Origin: Solimonas aquatica
Lineage (GTDB): Bacteria; Pseudomonadota; Gammaproteobacteria; Nevskiales; Nevskiaceae
Assembly (NCBI RefSeq): GCF_900111015.1
Contig: NZ_FOFS01000001.1
Span: 186,001 to 250,000 of the forward strand
DNA: 64,000 nucleotides
Direction of reading: 5' to 3'
Shown here: positions 1 to 9,454 of the stretch, in pieces
Position numbering within the stretch: the stretch's first letter is position 1
Layout of the letters: the number at the start of each line of letters is the position of its first letter
Position numbers and translations under genes: made by a program
The notes under the pieces: model-generated
The model's database searches: none
Told to the model about the DNA's origin: nothing
Seen by the model: the letters and a program-made list of their open reading frames with translations, nothing else

Positions 1-2020
1 ACATCAGGCCCGCGCCGATCTCCAGCAGGCGGGTGCGGCCATGATCGGTGACCGGCGCGCCGTCCTTGTCGATATCGGAATTGACCAGGCAGTTGGTGAA
101 GGTGCTGTTCGGTGTCATGCCGCCGCGCGCGTCCACCCAGGTGGCTGCCATGGCGTCGCTGCGGTGGGTGCTGAAATCGCCGAAGCACTGCCTGGAAGGC
201 GAGTCGGTGTAACGCACATTGAGCGCGCCCAGGGTATTGAGGCGCAGCCAGGAGGGCAGCGCCTGCGCGCGGTGGGTCAGGGTCAGGCGGTCTTCGACCA
301 CCCAGGGACTCTGGTCGGTGCCGAAGGGCTGTTCGGAAATCTTGTACTGATCCATGCCGTCGAAGAACAGCTGGTTCTTCACGGTGAAATCCGGATCGTG
401 ATCGTCGATCAGGTCGATGAAGGCGGTGAACAGATCGGCGTGCAGATCACGTTCGAAGGCGGCGAAGCGGCGGCGGTCGAGATGGTCGAAGCCCACGGTG
501 GCGGGATCCAGCACGAAGCCCACCGGCAGATAGCCGCTGGCGGGCAGCGGACCGCCCACGCCTTGCGCGCGCAGCGCACCGGTGGGATCGGCCTGCGGAT
601 GCGTCTGCAGATAGTCGTACATCGCCTGCGGAATGCCGGCCACGCGCGGAAAGTCGCGCAGCGGCAGCGGCTGCCCCTGGGCATCCAGCGGCCAGTTCCA
701 GCGCTGCATCAGCGCCTGGTTGTAGGTGCTCAGCGCGCCGCGCGCCGGCGAGGCGGTGTTGTATTCCAGATAGCCGATGCTGCCGTTGCCGTTGAGATCC
801 AGATTCACCAGCGGCACGCCGCGGATGTAGCGGCCGTGATCGGCCAGGTCCTGTGTGAAGCGGCCGATCAGCGCGCCGGCGCTGCGCGAGCTTTGCGCGC
901 TGAAGCCGGTTTCCAGACGCACATGGCCCAGGACATCATCCAGGCTGATGGTGGCCTGCGCGAGCTTGGCATCGAGCGGCACGCCGCGCGCATAGCTTTC
1001 GGAGTTCAGCATCATCGCGAACAGCTGATAGCCGCCATGCAGGTCCAGCAGGCTCAGCGGGCCCTGCACATTGGCGCTGAGTTCGCTGCGCTCGTAGCTG
1101 CCGACCACCGCGCGCATGCGCAGGCGCGAGCTGTCCAGATAGCGGCCGTCGGCGGCCCGCCCCGAGCGCGGCATGACATTGGTGTAGCCGCCGATCTTGC
1201 CCATGCCGTAAATCGGCGAGGGCGGCCCGCGCACCACCTCGATGGAATCCAGCGCCGACAGCACGGTGGGCGTGTGGCCCTGCAGGTTGAGCCGCTTCAT
1301 GCCGCGAAAGAAGGTGTCCGCCGGCACATTGCGCACGTCCACGCCGCCCTGGATGCCGAAGCGCGTCGGTGTATAGGTGCCGGGCACCACGCGCACCAGA
1401 TCCTCCACGGCGGAGAGCCCGAACAGATCGATGCTCTCGTCGCTGATGAAGCTCACCGAACGCGGCGTCTCCAGCAGTGATTTGTTGAAGCCGAAGGCGG
1501 AGCGGCTGAGTTCGGCGGGCAGCACCCGGCTGGGGTCCTCCACCACCGTGATATCGCTCAGCTCCATGCGCCCGGTCTGAAGTGCCGGTGGTGTGTAGGC
1601 CGGCGGCAGCACGGGCGAGGGCCGTGTGATGCCCGGTGCCTGGGGCGGTTCGCTGCCGGGACGCTGGATGGCGACGGTGCGGCCGTCGAGCAGACGCCAG
1701 CGCAGACCGGTGCCGGCCAGCAGACGGTTGAGCACCTCGGCGGGCGGCATGGCGCCCACGGTTTCCGGTGTCGGGCGCTGTCGCGGCAGATCGGCGCCGT
1801 AGATCAGCTGCAGGCCGCTTTGCTCGCTGAAGCGGTCGAGCGCATCGGCCAGCGTGCCGCCGGGAATCCGGAAATAGGGATTGAGCGTGTCGGCTTCAAC
1901 CTGCGCACAGGCCGTCGGCGGATGGCCGCCGCCGGCCGCCAGCAGCGCCGCCAGCAGCAGGCGCAGCGGGCGGCGGCGCCAGCGGCTGAATTCAGATTCG
2001 AACGGCTCGATCATCGACAT
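1..2020 (-). CDS. TonB-dependent receptor with N-terminal STN signalling domain (3' end outside window)
   Basis: Reading the minus strand from an ATG at 2020 gives an open frame running off the window edge, about 673 residues visible. An Ala/Leu-rich signal peptide is followed by an STN domain (about residues 50-125; IPGGTLADALDRFSEQSG) and a TonB plug domain (VVEDPSRVLPAEL, then SIEVVRGPPSPIYGMGKIGG). The STN domain marks a transducing receptor that signals to a FecR-type protein, and fecR and fecI homologues lie immediately upstream. The ligand is probably a ferric siderophore by family, but the neighbouring amidase genes leave other large substrates possible. An ATG at 2014 and a GTG at 2029 are alternative starts; none has a clear ribosome binding site. 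Confidence 0.9.
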   Translation of the reverse strand, partial: MSMIEPFESEFSRWRRRPLRLLLAALLAAGGGHPPTACAQVEADTLNPYFRIPGGTLADALDRFSEQSGLQLIYGADLPRQRPTPETVGAMPPAEVLNRLLAGTGLRWRLLDGRTVAIQRPGSEPPQAPGITRPSPVLPPAYTPPALQTGRMELSDITVVEDPSRVLPAELSRSAFGFNKSLLETPRSVSFISDESIDLFGLSAVEDLVRVVPGTYTPTRFGIQGGVDVRNVPADTFFRGMKRLNLQGHTPTVLSALDSIEVVRGPPSPIYGMGKIGGYTNVMPRSGRAADGRYLDSSRLRMRAVVGSYERSELSANVQGPLSLLDLHGGYQLFAMMLNSESYARGVPLDAKLAQATISLDDVLGHVRLETGFSAQSSRSAGALIGRFTQDLADHGRYIRGVPLVNLDLNGNGSIGYLEYNTASPARGALSTYNQALMQRWNWPLDAQGQPLPLRDFPRVAGIPQAMYDYLQTHPQADPTGALRAQGVGGPLPASGYLPVGFVLDPATVGFDHLDRRRFAAFERDLHADLFTAFIDLIDDHDPDFTVKNQLFFDGMDQYKISEQPFGTDQSPWVVEDRLTLTHRAQALPSWLRLNTLGALNVRYTDSPSRQCFGDFSTHRSDAMAATWVDARGGMTPNSTFTNCLVNSDIDKDGAPVTDHGRTRLLEIGAGLM

Positions 2021-2162
2021 TGCGATCACGCCGGCCTGTTTGCGCGGAATATGGCCATGCAACAGCGCGCAGGGCTGTTACCGGTCTGGATGCGCGCGGC
2101 GTCCGCCCTCCCGCGATGACAGTTTGCAGATGCCGGTGCCGCGCACGCGCGCCGGCACGGCT

Positions 2163-3206
2163 TCAGCCATCCGGGTCATGTGCGTGACGCAGGAACAGCA
2201 CGAGTTCGCCGCCGCTTTCGACCACGCGCAGCGGCAGAACCTCGGCGAAGGCGGCGGCGATGGCCGCGCCATCGCCGGGAATGAAGTTGCCGCTCACCGC
2301 CAGATCGGACAGCGCCGGATCGGCGATCACCAGGCGGGTCTTGGAGTAACGGTTGATTTCGGCCACCGCCTGCGCCAGCGGCGTGGCACGGAACACCAGG
2401 CGTCCGCGCGACCAGCTGGTGGCGACCTCGGCATCGATGTCCTGCTTGATCCAGTCGGCTTCGCCGCGCGCGGCGGCCAGAATCGCCTGGCCCGGGCGCA
2501 GCCGCGTGCTGCGCGCGATGCCTTGATCCAGGCGCTGATCCACTTTCACCGAACCTTCGCTCAACACCACGGACACCGCGTCGTCGGGCGCGATGTCCAC
2601 CTGGAAGCGTGTGCCCAGGGCGGTGGTGACCAGACCCTTGGCATCGACGCTGAAGGGACGGTTGCGGTCGTGTGCCACCTCGAACAGCACGCGTCCGGAC
2701 AACAGCTGCAGGCGCCGCTCGTGCGCGCCCAGTTGCACGCTCACGCGCGCGCCGGTGTCCAGGCTCAGTTGCGAGCCGTCTTCCAGCAGCACTTGGCGTA
2801 CGCTGTCACCGGCGGCGTAAATCTGCGCGGCCGGTTCACCGCCGCTGCCCGGCATGGCGCCGTGCTGGCCCAGCAGCGTGAAGATCGCCAGCACTGCAGC
2901 CAGCCCGCCGCCGATCACCCAGCGCGGCCTGAATCGCGGCAGGGGACGCGCCGCCGTGCTGCCGGCAGCGGTGCCCATGGCATAGGCCTCGTCCGCCATC
3001 GCACTCAGGCGCGGGTCCAGGCGCGTGAGTTCGCGCAGACCATCCGAGACCAGCATGGCCGCCGCGAAGGCGTCGGCGTGAGCCGGATCGTCCTGCAGCC
3101 AGCGCTGCAGCTGCTCGCGCTCGGATTCGGAAAAATCGGGTGCGCAGGCGCGAGCCGACCACTGCGCGGCCTCCTCCATCAGCTTTTCGATATTTTTGTT
3201 CTCCAT
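2163..3206 (-). CDS. FecR-family transmembrane sigma-factor regulator
   Basis: A protein of 347 residues. The N-terminal 85 residues resemble the FecR cytosolic domain (DUF4880-like: EEAAQWSARACAPDFSESER, then LQRWLQDDPAHADAFA). One membrane helix follows (about 115-133, WVIGGGLAAVLAIFTLLG), then the periplasmic FecR domain (QVLLEDGSQLSLDTGARV; RDLRF-type features replaced by GRVLFEVAHDRNRPF). The family senses the loaded STN receptor and activates or releases the ECF sigma factor. The frame stays open upstream to 3371, but the ATG at 3206 starts at the conserved N terminus and lies 5 nt after the sigma-factor stop. Confidence 0.9.
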   Translation of the reverse strand: MENKNIEKLMEEAAQWSARACAPDFSESEREQLQRWLQDDPAHADAFAAAMLVSDGLRELTRLDPRLSAMADEAYAMGTAAGSTAARPLPRFRPRWVIGGGLAAVLAIFTLLGQHGAMPGSGGEPAAQIYAAGDSVRQVLLEDGSQLSLDTGARVSVQLGAHERRLQLLSGRVLFEVAHDRNRPFSVDAKGLVTTALGTRFQVDIAPDDAVSVVLSEGSVKVDQRLDQGIARSTRLRPGQAILAAARGEADWIKQDIDAEVATSWSRGRLVFRATPLAQAVAEINRYSKTRLVIADPALSDLAVSGNFIPGDGAAIAAAFAEVLPLRVVESGGELVLFLRHAHDPDG

Positions 3207-3211
3207 TGGCC

Positions 3212-3781
3212 TCAGGACGTGTCGGCGTCGGCTCCCCCTACCTTCTTCAGACAAACGGCGAGTGCATGGCTGATGTGCTTCTCCACCATTTTCACCGATA
3301 TGCCGCAGTGCCGCGCGATCTGCGGATAGGTCATGCCGCGTGCGCGGCTGAGCAGAAACACCTGCCGGCACTTGGGCGGCAGGTCCTCGACCGCGCGCAG
3401 CAGCACCGCCAGATCCTGCTGGCCCGACACCTGCCGCTCCGGCGAGGGCACATCGGAAACCAGCTCCACGTCATCGATGGGGCACTGGTCGGAAGCACGG
3501 CGCACCTGCTCGGCACGCTCCAGATCATTGGCGACGTTGATGGCGATACGAAACAGCAGCGAGGACGGCGAATGAATCTCGCGCGAGCCCTCGTACTGCA
3601 TCATGCGGATATAGGCTTCCTGCGCGACGTCGTAAGCGTCTTCGCTGCGACGCAGACGCTGGCGGAGAAACTGCAGCAGCGAATGATGGTAGCGGCGGAT
3701 CAGTGCCGGCACCGAGACTGCGTCGCGCGACGGCGCCAGCCGCAGCCCGTCGGAGAGAATCTCTTCAGTCGTCGCGCTCAT
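3212..3781 (-). CDS. FecI-like ECF RNA polymerase sigma factor
   Basis: About 189 residues with sigma-70 region 2 (HHSLLQFLRQRLRRSEDAYDVAQEAY) and region 4 (LPPKCRQVFLLSRARGMTYPQIARHCGISVKMVEKHI), the arrangement of iron-starvation FecI-type sigma factors. It is the first gene of the fecI-fecR-receptor set, all on the minus strand. The start at 3781 has a GGGA stretch 5 nt upstream; an in-frame ATG at 3787 is the alternative. It probably directs transcription of the adjacent receptor gene, which is separated from fecR by 142 nt. Confidence 0.9.
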   Translation of the reverse strand: MSATTEEILSDGLRLAPSRDAVSVPALIRRYHHSLLQFLRQRLRRSEDAYDVAQEAYIRMMQYEGSREIHSPSSLLFRIAINVANDLERAEQVRRASDQCPIDDVELVSDVPSPERQVSGQQDLAVLLRAVEDLPPKCRQVFLLSRARGMTYPQIARHCGISVKMVEKHISHALAVCLKKVGGADADTS

Positions 3782-3787
3782 GAGCAT

Positions 3788-4391
3788 CCCAAAATTGACC
3801 AGCCCGCAATGAACTTGCGGTGCCCCCGATGGTCATGACACTGCAAGCACTGTGCCGTTTGTGAAAGGACGGTGAAAGTAAGCGCTGCAGGGCAAAAATG
3901 CGGCGGCGGAGGCCCGGCCGGGCCTGGGTCCGAATTGCGCCCAGTAGTCAGGACGTTGCCGCGGCATTACCCCCTACCTGTACGGAAATCTTCTGCACTT
4001 GCTTTCGGTGCACTCATTCACGGTCGCGCCCTTGTATGGCGCGCACGCGCGGGGCTGATTCGGTGCGTGGATGCTGGCGCGCAGCGCGTTCTGTCAGGGG
4101 CGCCCCGACACGATGAAGACTCAAGCGATGTCAGCGGGCGTGACAGCCGTCCGGCACCGGGCGCCGCGGGCAAAAACAAAGGCGCAGCGCGCTGGGCGCT
4201 GCGCCTTCGCGATGAACGCAGCCAGGTTCCTGGTGCAGCGCGCGCAACGGAGCCTCAGGTGATGGCCGCAGGCCTTTCGTGCAGATCAAGGCGCGAATCG
4301 GAGGCGTAGCGGGCACTCCGGCGACGATGAGCAACGCAGAGCTGCGCGAAGAGCCTGCGGCCAGGACTAGCGGTCTGTGGTGCGCGTTGCG
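3788..4391. other. 604-bp gap without a convincing gene
   Basis: This stretch lies between the sigma-factor start and the stop of the first amidase. Short ORFs on both strands have Arg/Pro-rich composition without domain character, so I call none. The part next to 3787 should carry the sigma-factor promoter, though I could not pick out clear boxes. A strong terminator hairpin is at 4171-4207. An 11-bp inverted repeat pairs 4263-4273 with 4353-4363 across 79 nt and may fold the 3' untranslated end of the amidase message. Confidence 0.5.
4171..4207 (-). terminator. Rho-independent terminator of the amidase/efflux operon
   Basis: Positions 4179-4189 and 4197-4207 form a perfect 11-bp stem (AAGGCGCAGCG on the plus strand) with a 7-nt loop. 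Read on the minus strand it is followed by TTTGTTTTTG. It lies 185 nt after the amidase stop codon at 4392, so it would end the operon running from 12237 to 4392. Confidence 0.75.
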
Positions 4392-6326
4392 CTAGGGCTT
4401 GAGCGGGCCGAAATCCGCAGGCGCGCGGCGATGATGCGTGGCGCCCTCATAGGCCGAGGCGATGCGCAGCAGCAGCGGCTCGTCGAAGGGCCGCGCGAGA
4501 AAATCCACGCCCACCGGCAGCTGCACCGCCAGCGGGCCGAGCAGGCGCGTGCCACCTTCGGCGCTGGCATCGGGCACGCGGTCATAGATCTCGCGGGTGA
4601 AGCCGGCCGGCACGCTGATCGCCGGGAAACCATTGGCGCCGAGCAGCGTCCAGGCCAGGGCCGAGCGGCCGTTCTTGTTGGGCTCGGTGGGTGCGCCGAG
4701 CTTGGGCGCCGGAATATTGCCGGTGGGATAGACCAGGGCATCGAGCTTCTGCTCGGCCATGCATTGCAGCACGATCTGCTGCAGGGCGAAGCGCTGCTGC
4801 AGACGGTTGGAGAGGTCCAGACTCTTGTCCTTGAACTTCTCCTCCAGTGTCTTTTTTTTGTCGGAAAAGCCTGAGCCTTCGCGCACATCACTGAAGAAGC
4901 GTGACTTCGCGATCAGGTCTTCGGTGTTGCGGATATTGGCATCACCGCGCTGCGCCAGATACTGATCGAGCACGAAGCGGCCTTCACCGACCGTGCGATC
5001 CGCCCCCAGGCCGCGCACGCTCATGCCGGCCTCATCGGGAAACGCGGCCTGGCCGCTGTGCATGGCCAGCAGCAGCGGAATGTGGTCGGCTCCGGCCGGG
5101 AACTGTTTGGGCAGCTGCCTGATCAGGCCGGCGGAATAGGCCGAGGGCACCAGATGTGCGACGCAACTCTGGAACAGCGCGCCGCCGGGGCCGGGGTCCA
5201 CGAGCGTGGCGCCGAGCTTCTTCAGGTCTTCGCCGGCGCGCTCCACCAGCGCAATGCTGTCGAGATCGGCCTGCGTGAACAGCTTCGGGTCCATGTATTC
5301 ACGCAGCACGCCGATGCGCAGGCCATCGAGGCGGCCGCTGCCGACGTAGCCGCTGTAAGGCTGCGGAGGCAGACGACCGACCGCGAACGCGGTCAGCTCG
5401 TCCTTGGCATCGTAGCCGGCAATCACGTCCAGCACCGTGGCCACGTCCTTCACCGAGCGGCACAGCGGCGCGACACGATCATTCATCGCGCTCGCGCGGA
5501 TCATGCCGGCACGGCTCACCAGCTCCTGCGTGGCGGCCAGGGCCACGGCATTGTTGTTCTTGGCCGGATTGCGGCCGGAAGGGCCGGATTCCTCGGCGAT
5601 CGAACACACCGCCAGGCTCGCGGCCACCGAAGCGCCGGAGCCACCGCTGCTGCGGCCGGGGCTGCGCTCGGTGTCATAGGGATTGCAGCTCACGCCGCCG
5701 AAGCTGCTGCGATCACCGCCGGCATACTCGCCCATGTTGGCCTTGCCGATGATGATGGCGCCGGCCTTGCGCAGCCGCGCCACGAACTCGGCGTCGTGCG
5801 GCGGACGGTCATTGGCATAGGGGGCATCGGCGCCCGAGGTGGTGCGCAGATCGGCGGTGTCGTACTGATCCTTGATCGAGATCGGCACACCATGCAGCGG
5901 TCCCGCCAGCTTGCCGCTGTGCGCAAACCCGGCGTCCAGCGCGCGGGCCGTCTCCAGGGCGTCAGGCAGTGCCGGATCGTCGTCCGCGCTGTCGGTGAGA
6001 CTGCGCGCCTTGTGCGGATCAAAGCCCCATTCCGCCAGCGCCGCCGGGCGCAGGTTCAGCGAGGTATAGGCATTGATCTGTCCGGCATGGGCAATGGTCT
6101 CCACCGGCCCCAGCACACCCTGCGGCTGCTTCACGCAGACGCCGTCATAGGCCTTGATGCGGCGCAGATGCTGCTCCAGCACTTCCGTGGCCGTGGTCTT
6201 GTGCGTGCGGATCGCGTTCTGGATCGCGCTAATGCTGGTTTCCTCCACGGCGAAGGGCGCGGCCTGCGCCGGCAGCGCGGCGATGCAGAGCAGAGCGGGG
6301 CAGAGCAGACGCAGGTGCTTGATCAT
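4392..6326 (-). CDS. exported amidase-signature family hydrolase (amidase 1)
   Basis: 644 residues with a Sec signal peptide (MIKHLRLLCPALLCIAALPAQA). The amidase-signature core has the catalytic Lys in GVPISIKDQYD, the cis-Ser region in GRSSGGSGA and the nucleophile region ESGPSGRNPA, where the usual G-G-S-I-R is altered to G-P-S-G-R but Ser is kept. It is longer than most family members (usually 450-550) owing to an insertion near residues 60-110. The frame extends upstream over the pump gene, but the ATG at 6326 overlaps the RND stop by ATGA and begins the signal peptide. Substrate unknown: the family hydrolyses amides, esters and lactams. Confidence 0.88.
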   Translation of the reverse strand: MIKHLRLLCPALLCIAALPAQAAPFAVEETSISAIQNAIRTHKTTATEVLEQHLRRIKAYDGVCVKQPQGVLGPVETIAHAGQINAYTSLNLRPAALAEWGFDPHKARSLTDSADDDPALPDALETARALDAGFAHSGKLAGPLHGVPISIKDQYDTADLRTTSGADAPYANDRPPHDAEFVARLRKAGAIIIGKANMGEYAGGDRSSFGGVSCNPYDTERSPGRSSGGSGASVAASLAVCSIAEESGPSGRNPAKNNNAVALAATQELVSRAGMIRASAMNDRVAPLCRSVKDVATVLDVIAGYDAKDELTAFAVGRLPPQPYSGYVGSGRLDGLRIGVLREYMDPKLFTQADLDSIALVERAGEDLKKLGATLVDPGPGGALFQSCVAHLVPSAYSAGLIRQLPKQFPAGADHIPLLLAMHSGQAAFPDEAGMSVRGLGADRTVGEGRFVLDQYLAQRGDANIRNTEDLIAKSRFFSDVREGSGFSDKKKTLEEKFKDKSLDLSNRLQQRFALQQIVLQCMAEQKLDALVYPTGNIPAPKLGAPTEPNKNGRSALAWTLLGANGFPAISVPAGFTREIYDRVPDASAEGGTRLLGPLAVQLPVGVDFLARPFDEPLLLRIASAYEGATHHRRAPADFGPLKP

Positions 6327-9300
6327 GGCAGGGGCGAGGGCAGCGGGTGGGCAGCGCTGGCGGCTGTGTTGACGGTGGCGCCGGCAGGCTTGAGGCGGCC
6401 CAGCAGCAGATACATGGCGGGCACCACGAACAGGGTCAGCGCGCCGCCGAAGATCAGCCCGCCGATCACCGCGATGCCCATCGACACGCGGCTTTCCGAA
6501 CCGGCGCCCAGAGCCAGGGCGATGGGCAGGATGCCGAGAATCATCGCCAGCGTGGTCATCAGGATCGGACGCAGACGTGCGCAGGCCGCTTCCAGCACCG
6601 CCTGACGCAGGGTGGCCGCGCCGGCGCGCAGACGCTGGTTGGCGAACTCCACGATCAGGATGCCGTTCTTGGTGATCAGACCGATCAGCATGATCAGACC
6701 GATCTGCGAAAAGATGTTGAGGGTCTGATTGAAGTACCACAGCGCCAGCAGTGCGCCGGCCAGGGCCAGGGGCACGGTGAGCAGAATCACCAGAGGGTCG
6801 ATGAAGCTCTCGAACTGCGCGGCCAGCACCAGATAGATCAGCACGATGGCCAGTGCAAACACCCAGCCCAGGGCCGAGGAGCTTTGCACGAAGTCGCGCG
6901 CCGCGCCGGTGAGGCTGGTGATGAAGCGCGCATCCAGGGTCTCACGTGCAATCGCCTCGAAGGCACGGATGCCTTCCAGCATGGTGTGGCCCTCGGCCAG
7001 GGTGCCGGAGACGGTGGCGGCGTTGTAGCGGTTGTAGCGATACAGTTCCGGCGGTGAACTGCTCTCTTTGAGCGAGACCAGATTGTCCAGACGCAGCAGG
7101 CGCGCGCCGTCGCGGCTGAGCACGGCGATGTTGCCCAGATCATTGGGCCGCGAGCGGAAGTCGCGCGTGAACTGGCCGATCACGTCGTACTGCTTGCCGT
7201 CGAGGATGAAGTAACCGTAGCGCTGCCCGGACAGCGAGGCCTGCAGGGTCTGTGCAATCTCCTGCGCGCTCACGCCCATGGTCTGCGCCTTGTCGCGATC
7301 CAGGGTCACGCGCACTTCCGGCTTGCTGAACTTCAGATCCGAATCCACGAAGCTGAACACCGGGCTCTTGCGCGCCTCCTCCAGAAAATGCGGCAGCACC
7401 TCTTCCAGATCCTTGAGTTCCGGGCCGCCGATCACGAAACGCACGCCGCTCTCCGTGGCGCGACGCTCGCCGATGCTGGCTTCCTGCGTGATGTTGACGC
7501 GTGCTCCGGTGTACTGGCGCTGCAGCGCGCGCAGATCGTCGGCGATCTGGCCCTGGCTGCGCTGACGCGCTTCCTTGTCCTTGAGAAACACGCGCACGAA
7601 ACCATTGTTGACCGGCCCCTGGATGCCGGGGCCGCCACCGGCGCCGGGCACCTGCGTCATCATCAGATGCGCCTCCGGCACGCGCTCGGCGGTGGCCTGC
7701 GTGATGCGGTCCATGAACTCCTGCATGTATTCATAGCTCGCGCCTTCGGGACCGGTGGCGCGCACCCAGATGCGGCCGCGATCCTCCATGGGCGAGAGTT
7801 CGCGCGGCAGGCTGGCCAGCAGCAGCGCGATCAGTGCCCCGGCGCCGGCCAGCACGCCCAGCGCCAGGCCGCGGCGATCCACGAAGCGGCCGATGGCGCG
7901 CGCATAAGCCTGTTCCAGCGCCGCGAACAAGGGCTCGGTGCGCTGGAACAGCCAGCCGTGTCCGGCATGCGGTCTGAGCAGATGCGCGCAGAGCATGGGC
8001 GTGAGCGTGAGCGCCACCACGGCGGAGATCAGCACCGCACCGGCGATGGTCACGCCGAACTCGCGGAACAGACGCCCGGCCAGGCCACCCATCAGCAGCA
8101 GCGGCATGAACACCACGGCCAGGGTGATGGTGGTGGAAATCACCGCCACGAAAATCTCGCGCGTGCCGGCGATGCCGGCCGCCATCGGCGCCATGCCGTT
8201 TTCGATCTTGGCGTAGATGTTTTCCAGCACCACGATGGCATCGTCCACCACCAGGCCGATGGCCAGCACGATGCCCAGCAGGGTCAGCACATTGATGGTG
8301 AAGCCGGCGAGCTGCATGATCGCAAAGGCGCCGATGATGGACACCGGAATCGCCAGGATCGGAATCAGCGTGGTGCGCCATTCGCGCAGGAAGGCGAACA
8401 CCACCAGCGCCACCAGCATGAAGGCGATGAAGATGGTTTCCGTCACTTCCAGCAGCGAGCGGCGCACGTACTCGGTGTTGTCGTAGGCGATGTCCACCTT
8501 GATGTCGGGCGGAATCTCGTGCGCGATGGCCTTGAGCCGCGCGCGCAGGGCATCGACGATCTCGATCTGGTTGGCGCCCGGCTGCTGCTTGAAGTACAGG
8601 CCGGCGATGGGTTTGTCGCCCATCTTCAGCGCGCCGCGCTCGTTCTGCGCGCCCAGTTCGGCATAACCGATGTCGCGCAGACGCACGATGCGGTCGCCCT
8701 CGCGCTTGACCACCAGGGCGTTGAACTCCTCGGCGGTGTTGAGCCGTGACAGGGTCTTCACCGGCAGCTCCACGCTCTCGCCCTCGACGCGGCCGGAAGG
8801 CAGCTCGACGTTTTCGCGTGCCAGGGCCTGGCGCACTTCCAGCGGCGAGATGCCATAGGCCAGCAGCTTCTCGGGGTCCAGCCACAGGCGCATGGCGTAG
8901 CGCTTCTCCGCCGGCTGATCGACGCTGGCGATCCCGGGTACGGTCTGCAGGCGTTCCTTCAGTGAATTGGCGTAAGCGCCCAACTCCAGCTGCGTGCGCG
9001 TGGGGCTGCTCAGCGCCAGTCCGAAGATCGGCGAGGAGTCGGCGTCGGCCTTGTTGAGTACGGGCGGATTGATGTCCGGCGGCAGATTGCGCACCGCGCG
9101 GCTGAGCTGATCGCGGACATCGCTGGCGGCGGTTTCCAGATTGGTGTCGAGAGAGAACTCGGCATTGATCTGGCTGGCGCCCTCGCGGCTCACCGAGGTG
9201 AGATTGACGATGCCGGCCACGGTGTTCACCGCCTCTTCGATGGGCTCGGTGATCTGCGCCTGCACCACTTCGGCGGCTGCGCCCGGATAACTGGTGGTGA

Positions 9301-9454
9301 TGGAGATGGAAGGCGGATCCACCGCCGGATACTCGCGCACGCCCAGCTCGGCGATGCTCAGCGCGCCGGCCAGGGTGATCAGCACCGACAGCACGATGGT
9401 GAGCACCGGGCGGCGGATGCTCAGCTCGGCGAGGCCGTGACTGAGGCTGCTCAT
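6323..9454 (-). CDS. RND efflux transporter permease, HAE-1 type
   Basis: 1043 residues, the normal length of a proton-driven RND drug exporter in the inner membrane. It shows the N-terminal helix (SIRRPVLTIVLSVLITLAG), a large periplasmic loop, and the TM4 proton-relay Asp pair in GLVVDDAIVVLEN. The second half repeats this layout (LAGALLALWYFNQTLNIFSQ; GLITKNGILIVEFANQR). It overlaps the adaptor gene upstream and amidase 1 downstream by ATGA, so the pump is probably co-translated with both. No outer-membrane TolC-type partner is in the window. Confidence 0.95.
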   Translation of the reverse strand: MSSLSHGLAELSIRRPVLTIVLSVLITLAGALSIAELGVREYPAVDPPSISITTSYPGAAAEVVQAQITEPIEEAVNTVAGIVNLTSVSREGASQINAEFSLDTNLETAASDVRDQLSRAVRNLPPDINPPVLNKADADSSPIFGLALSSPTRTQLELGAYANSLKERLQTVPGIASVDQPAEKRYAMRLWLDPEKLLAYGISPLEVRQALARENVELPSGRVEGESVELPVKTLSRLNTAEEFNALVVKREGDRIVRLRDIGYAELGAQNERGALKMGDKPIAGLYFKQQPGANQIEIVDALRARLKAIAHEIPPDIKVDIAYDNTEYVRRSLLEVTETIFIAFMLVALVVFAFLREWRTTLIPILAIPVSIIGAFAIMQLAGFTINVLTLLGIVLAIGLVVDDAIVVLENIYAKIENGMAPMAAGIAGTREIFVAVISTTITLAVVFMPLLLMGGLAGRLFREFGVTIAGAVLISAVVALTLTPMLCAHLLRPHAGHGWLFQRTEPLFAALEQAYARAIGRFVDRRGLALGVLAGAGALIALLLASLPRELSPMEDRGRIWVRATGPEGASYEYMQEFMDRITQATAERVPEAHLMMTQVPGAGGGPGIQGPVNNGFVRVFLKDKEARQRSQGQIADDLRALQRQYTGARVNITQEASIGERRATESGVRFVIGGPELKDLEEVLPHFLEEARKSPVFSFVDSDLKFSKPEVRVTLDRDKAQTMGVSAQEIAQTLQASLSGQRYGYFILDGKQYDVIGQFTRDFRSRPNDLGNIAVLSRDGARLLRLDNLVSLKESSSPPELYRYNRYNAATVSGTLAEGHTMLEGIRAFEAIARETLDARFITSLTGAARDFVQSSSALGWVFALAIVLIYLVLAAQFESFIDPLVILLTVPLALAGALLALWYFNQTLNIFSQIGLIMLIGLITKNGILIVEFANQRLRAGAATLRQAVLEAACARLRPILMTTLAMILGILPIALALGAGSESRVSMGIAVIGGLIFGGALTLFVVPAMYLLLGRLKPAGATVNTAASAAHPLPSPLP

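Noticed and set aside
41-1480. Long plus-strand open frame opposite the TonB receptor
   Set aside because: It is the antisense of a clear receptor gene; the Arg/His/Ala/Gly-rich protein has no domain character.
3872-4309. 145-residue plus-strand ORF between the sigma factor and amidase 1
   Set aside because: Low-complexity Arg/Ala/Gly composition, no binding site, and it contains the terminator hairpin.
6327-6740. Extended N terminus for amidase 1
   Set aside because: The extra residues lie antisense-free but over the RND gene in another frame; a signal peptide and ATGA overlap fix the start at 6326.
7388-8749. Long His-rich plus-strand frame over the RND permease
   Set aside because: Antisense shadow of the permease caused by high GC in third codon positions.
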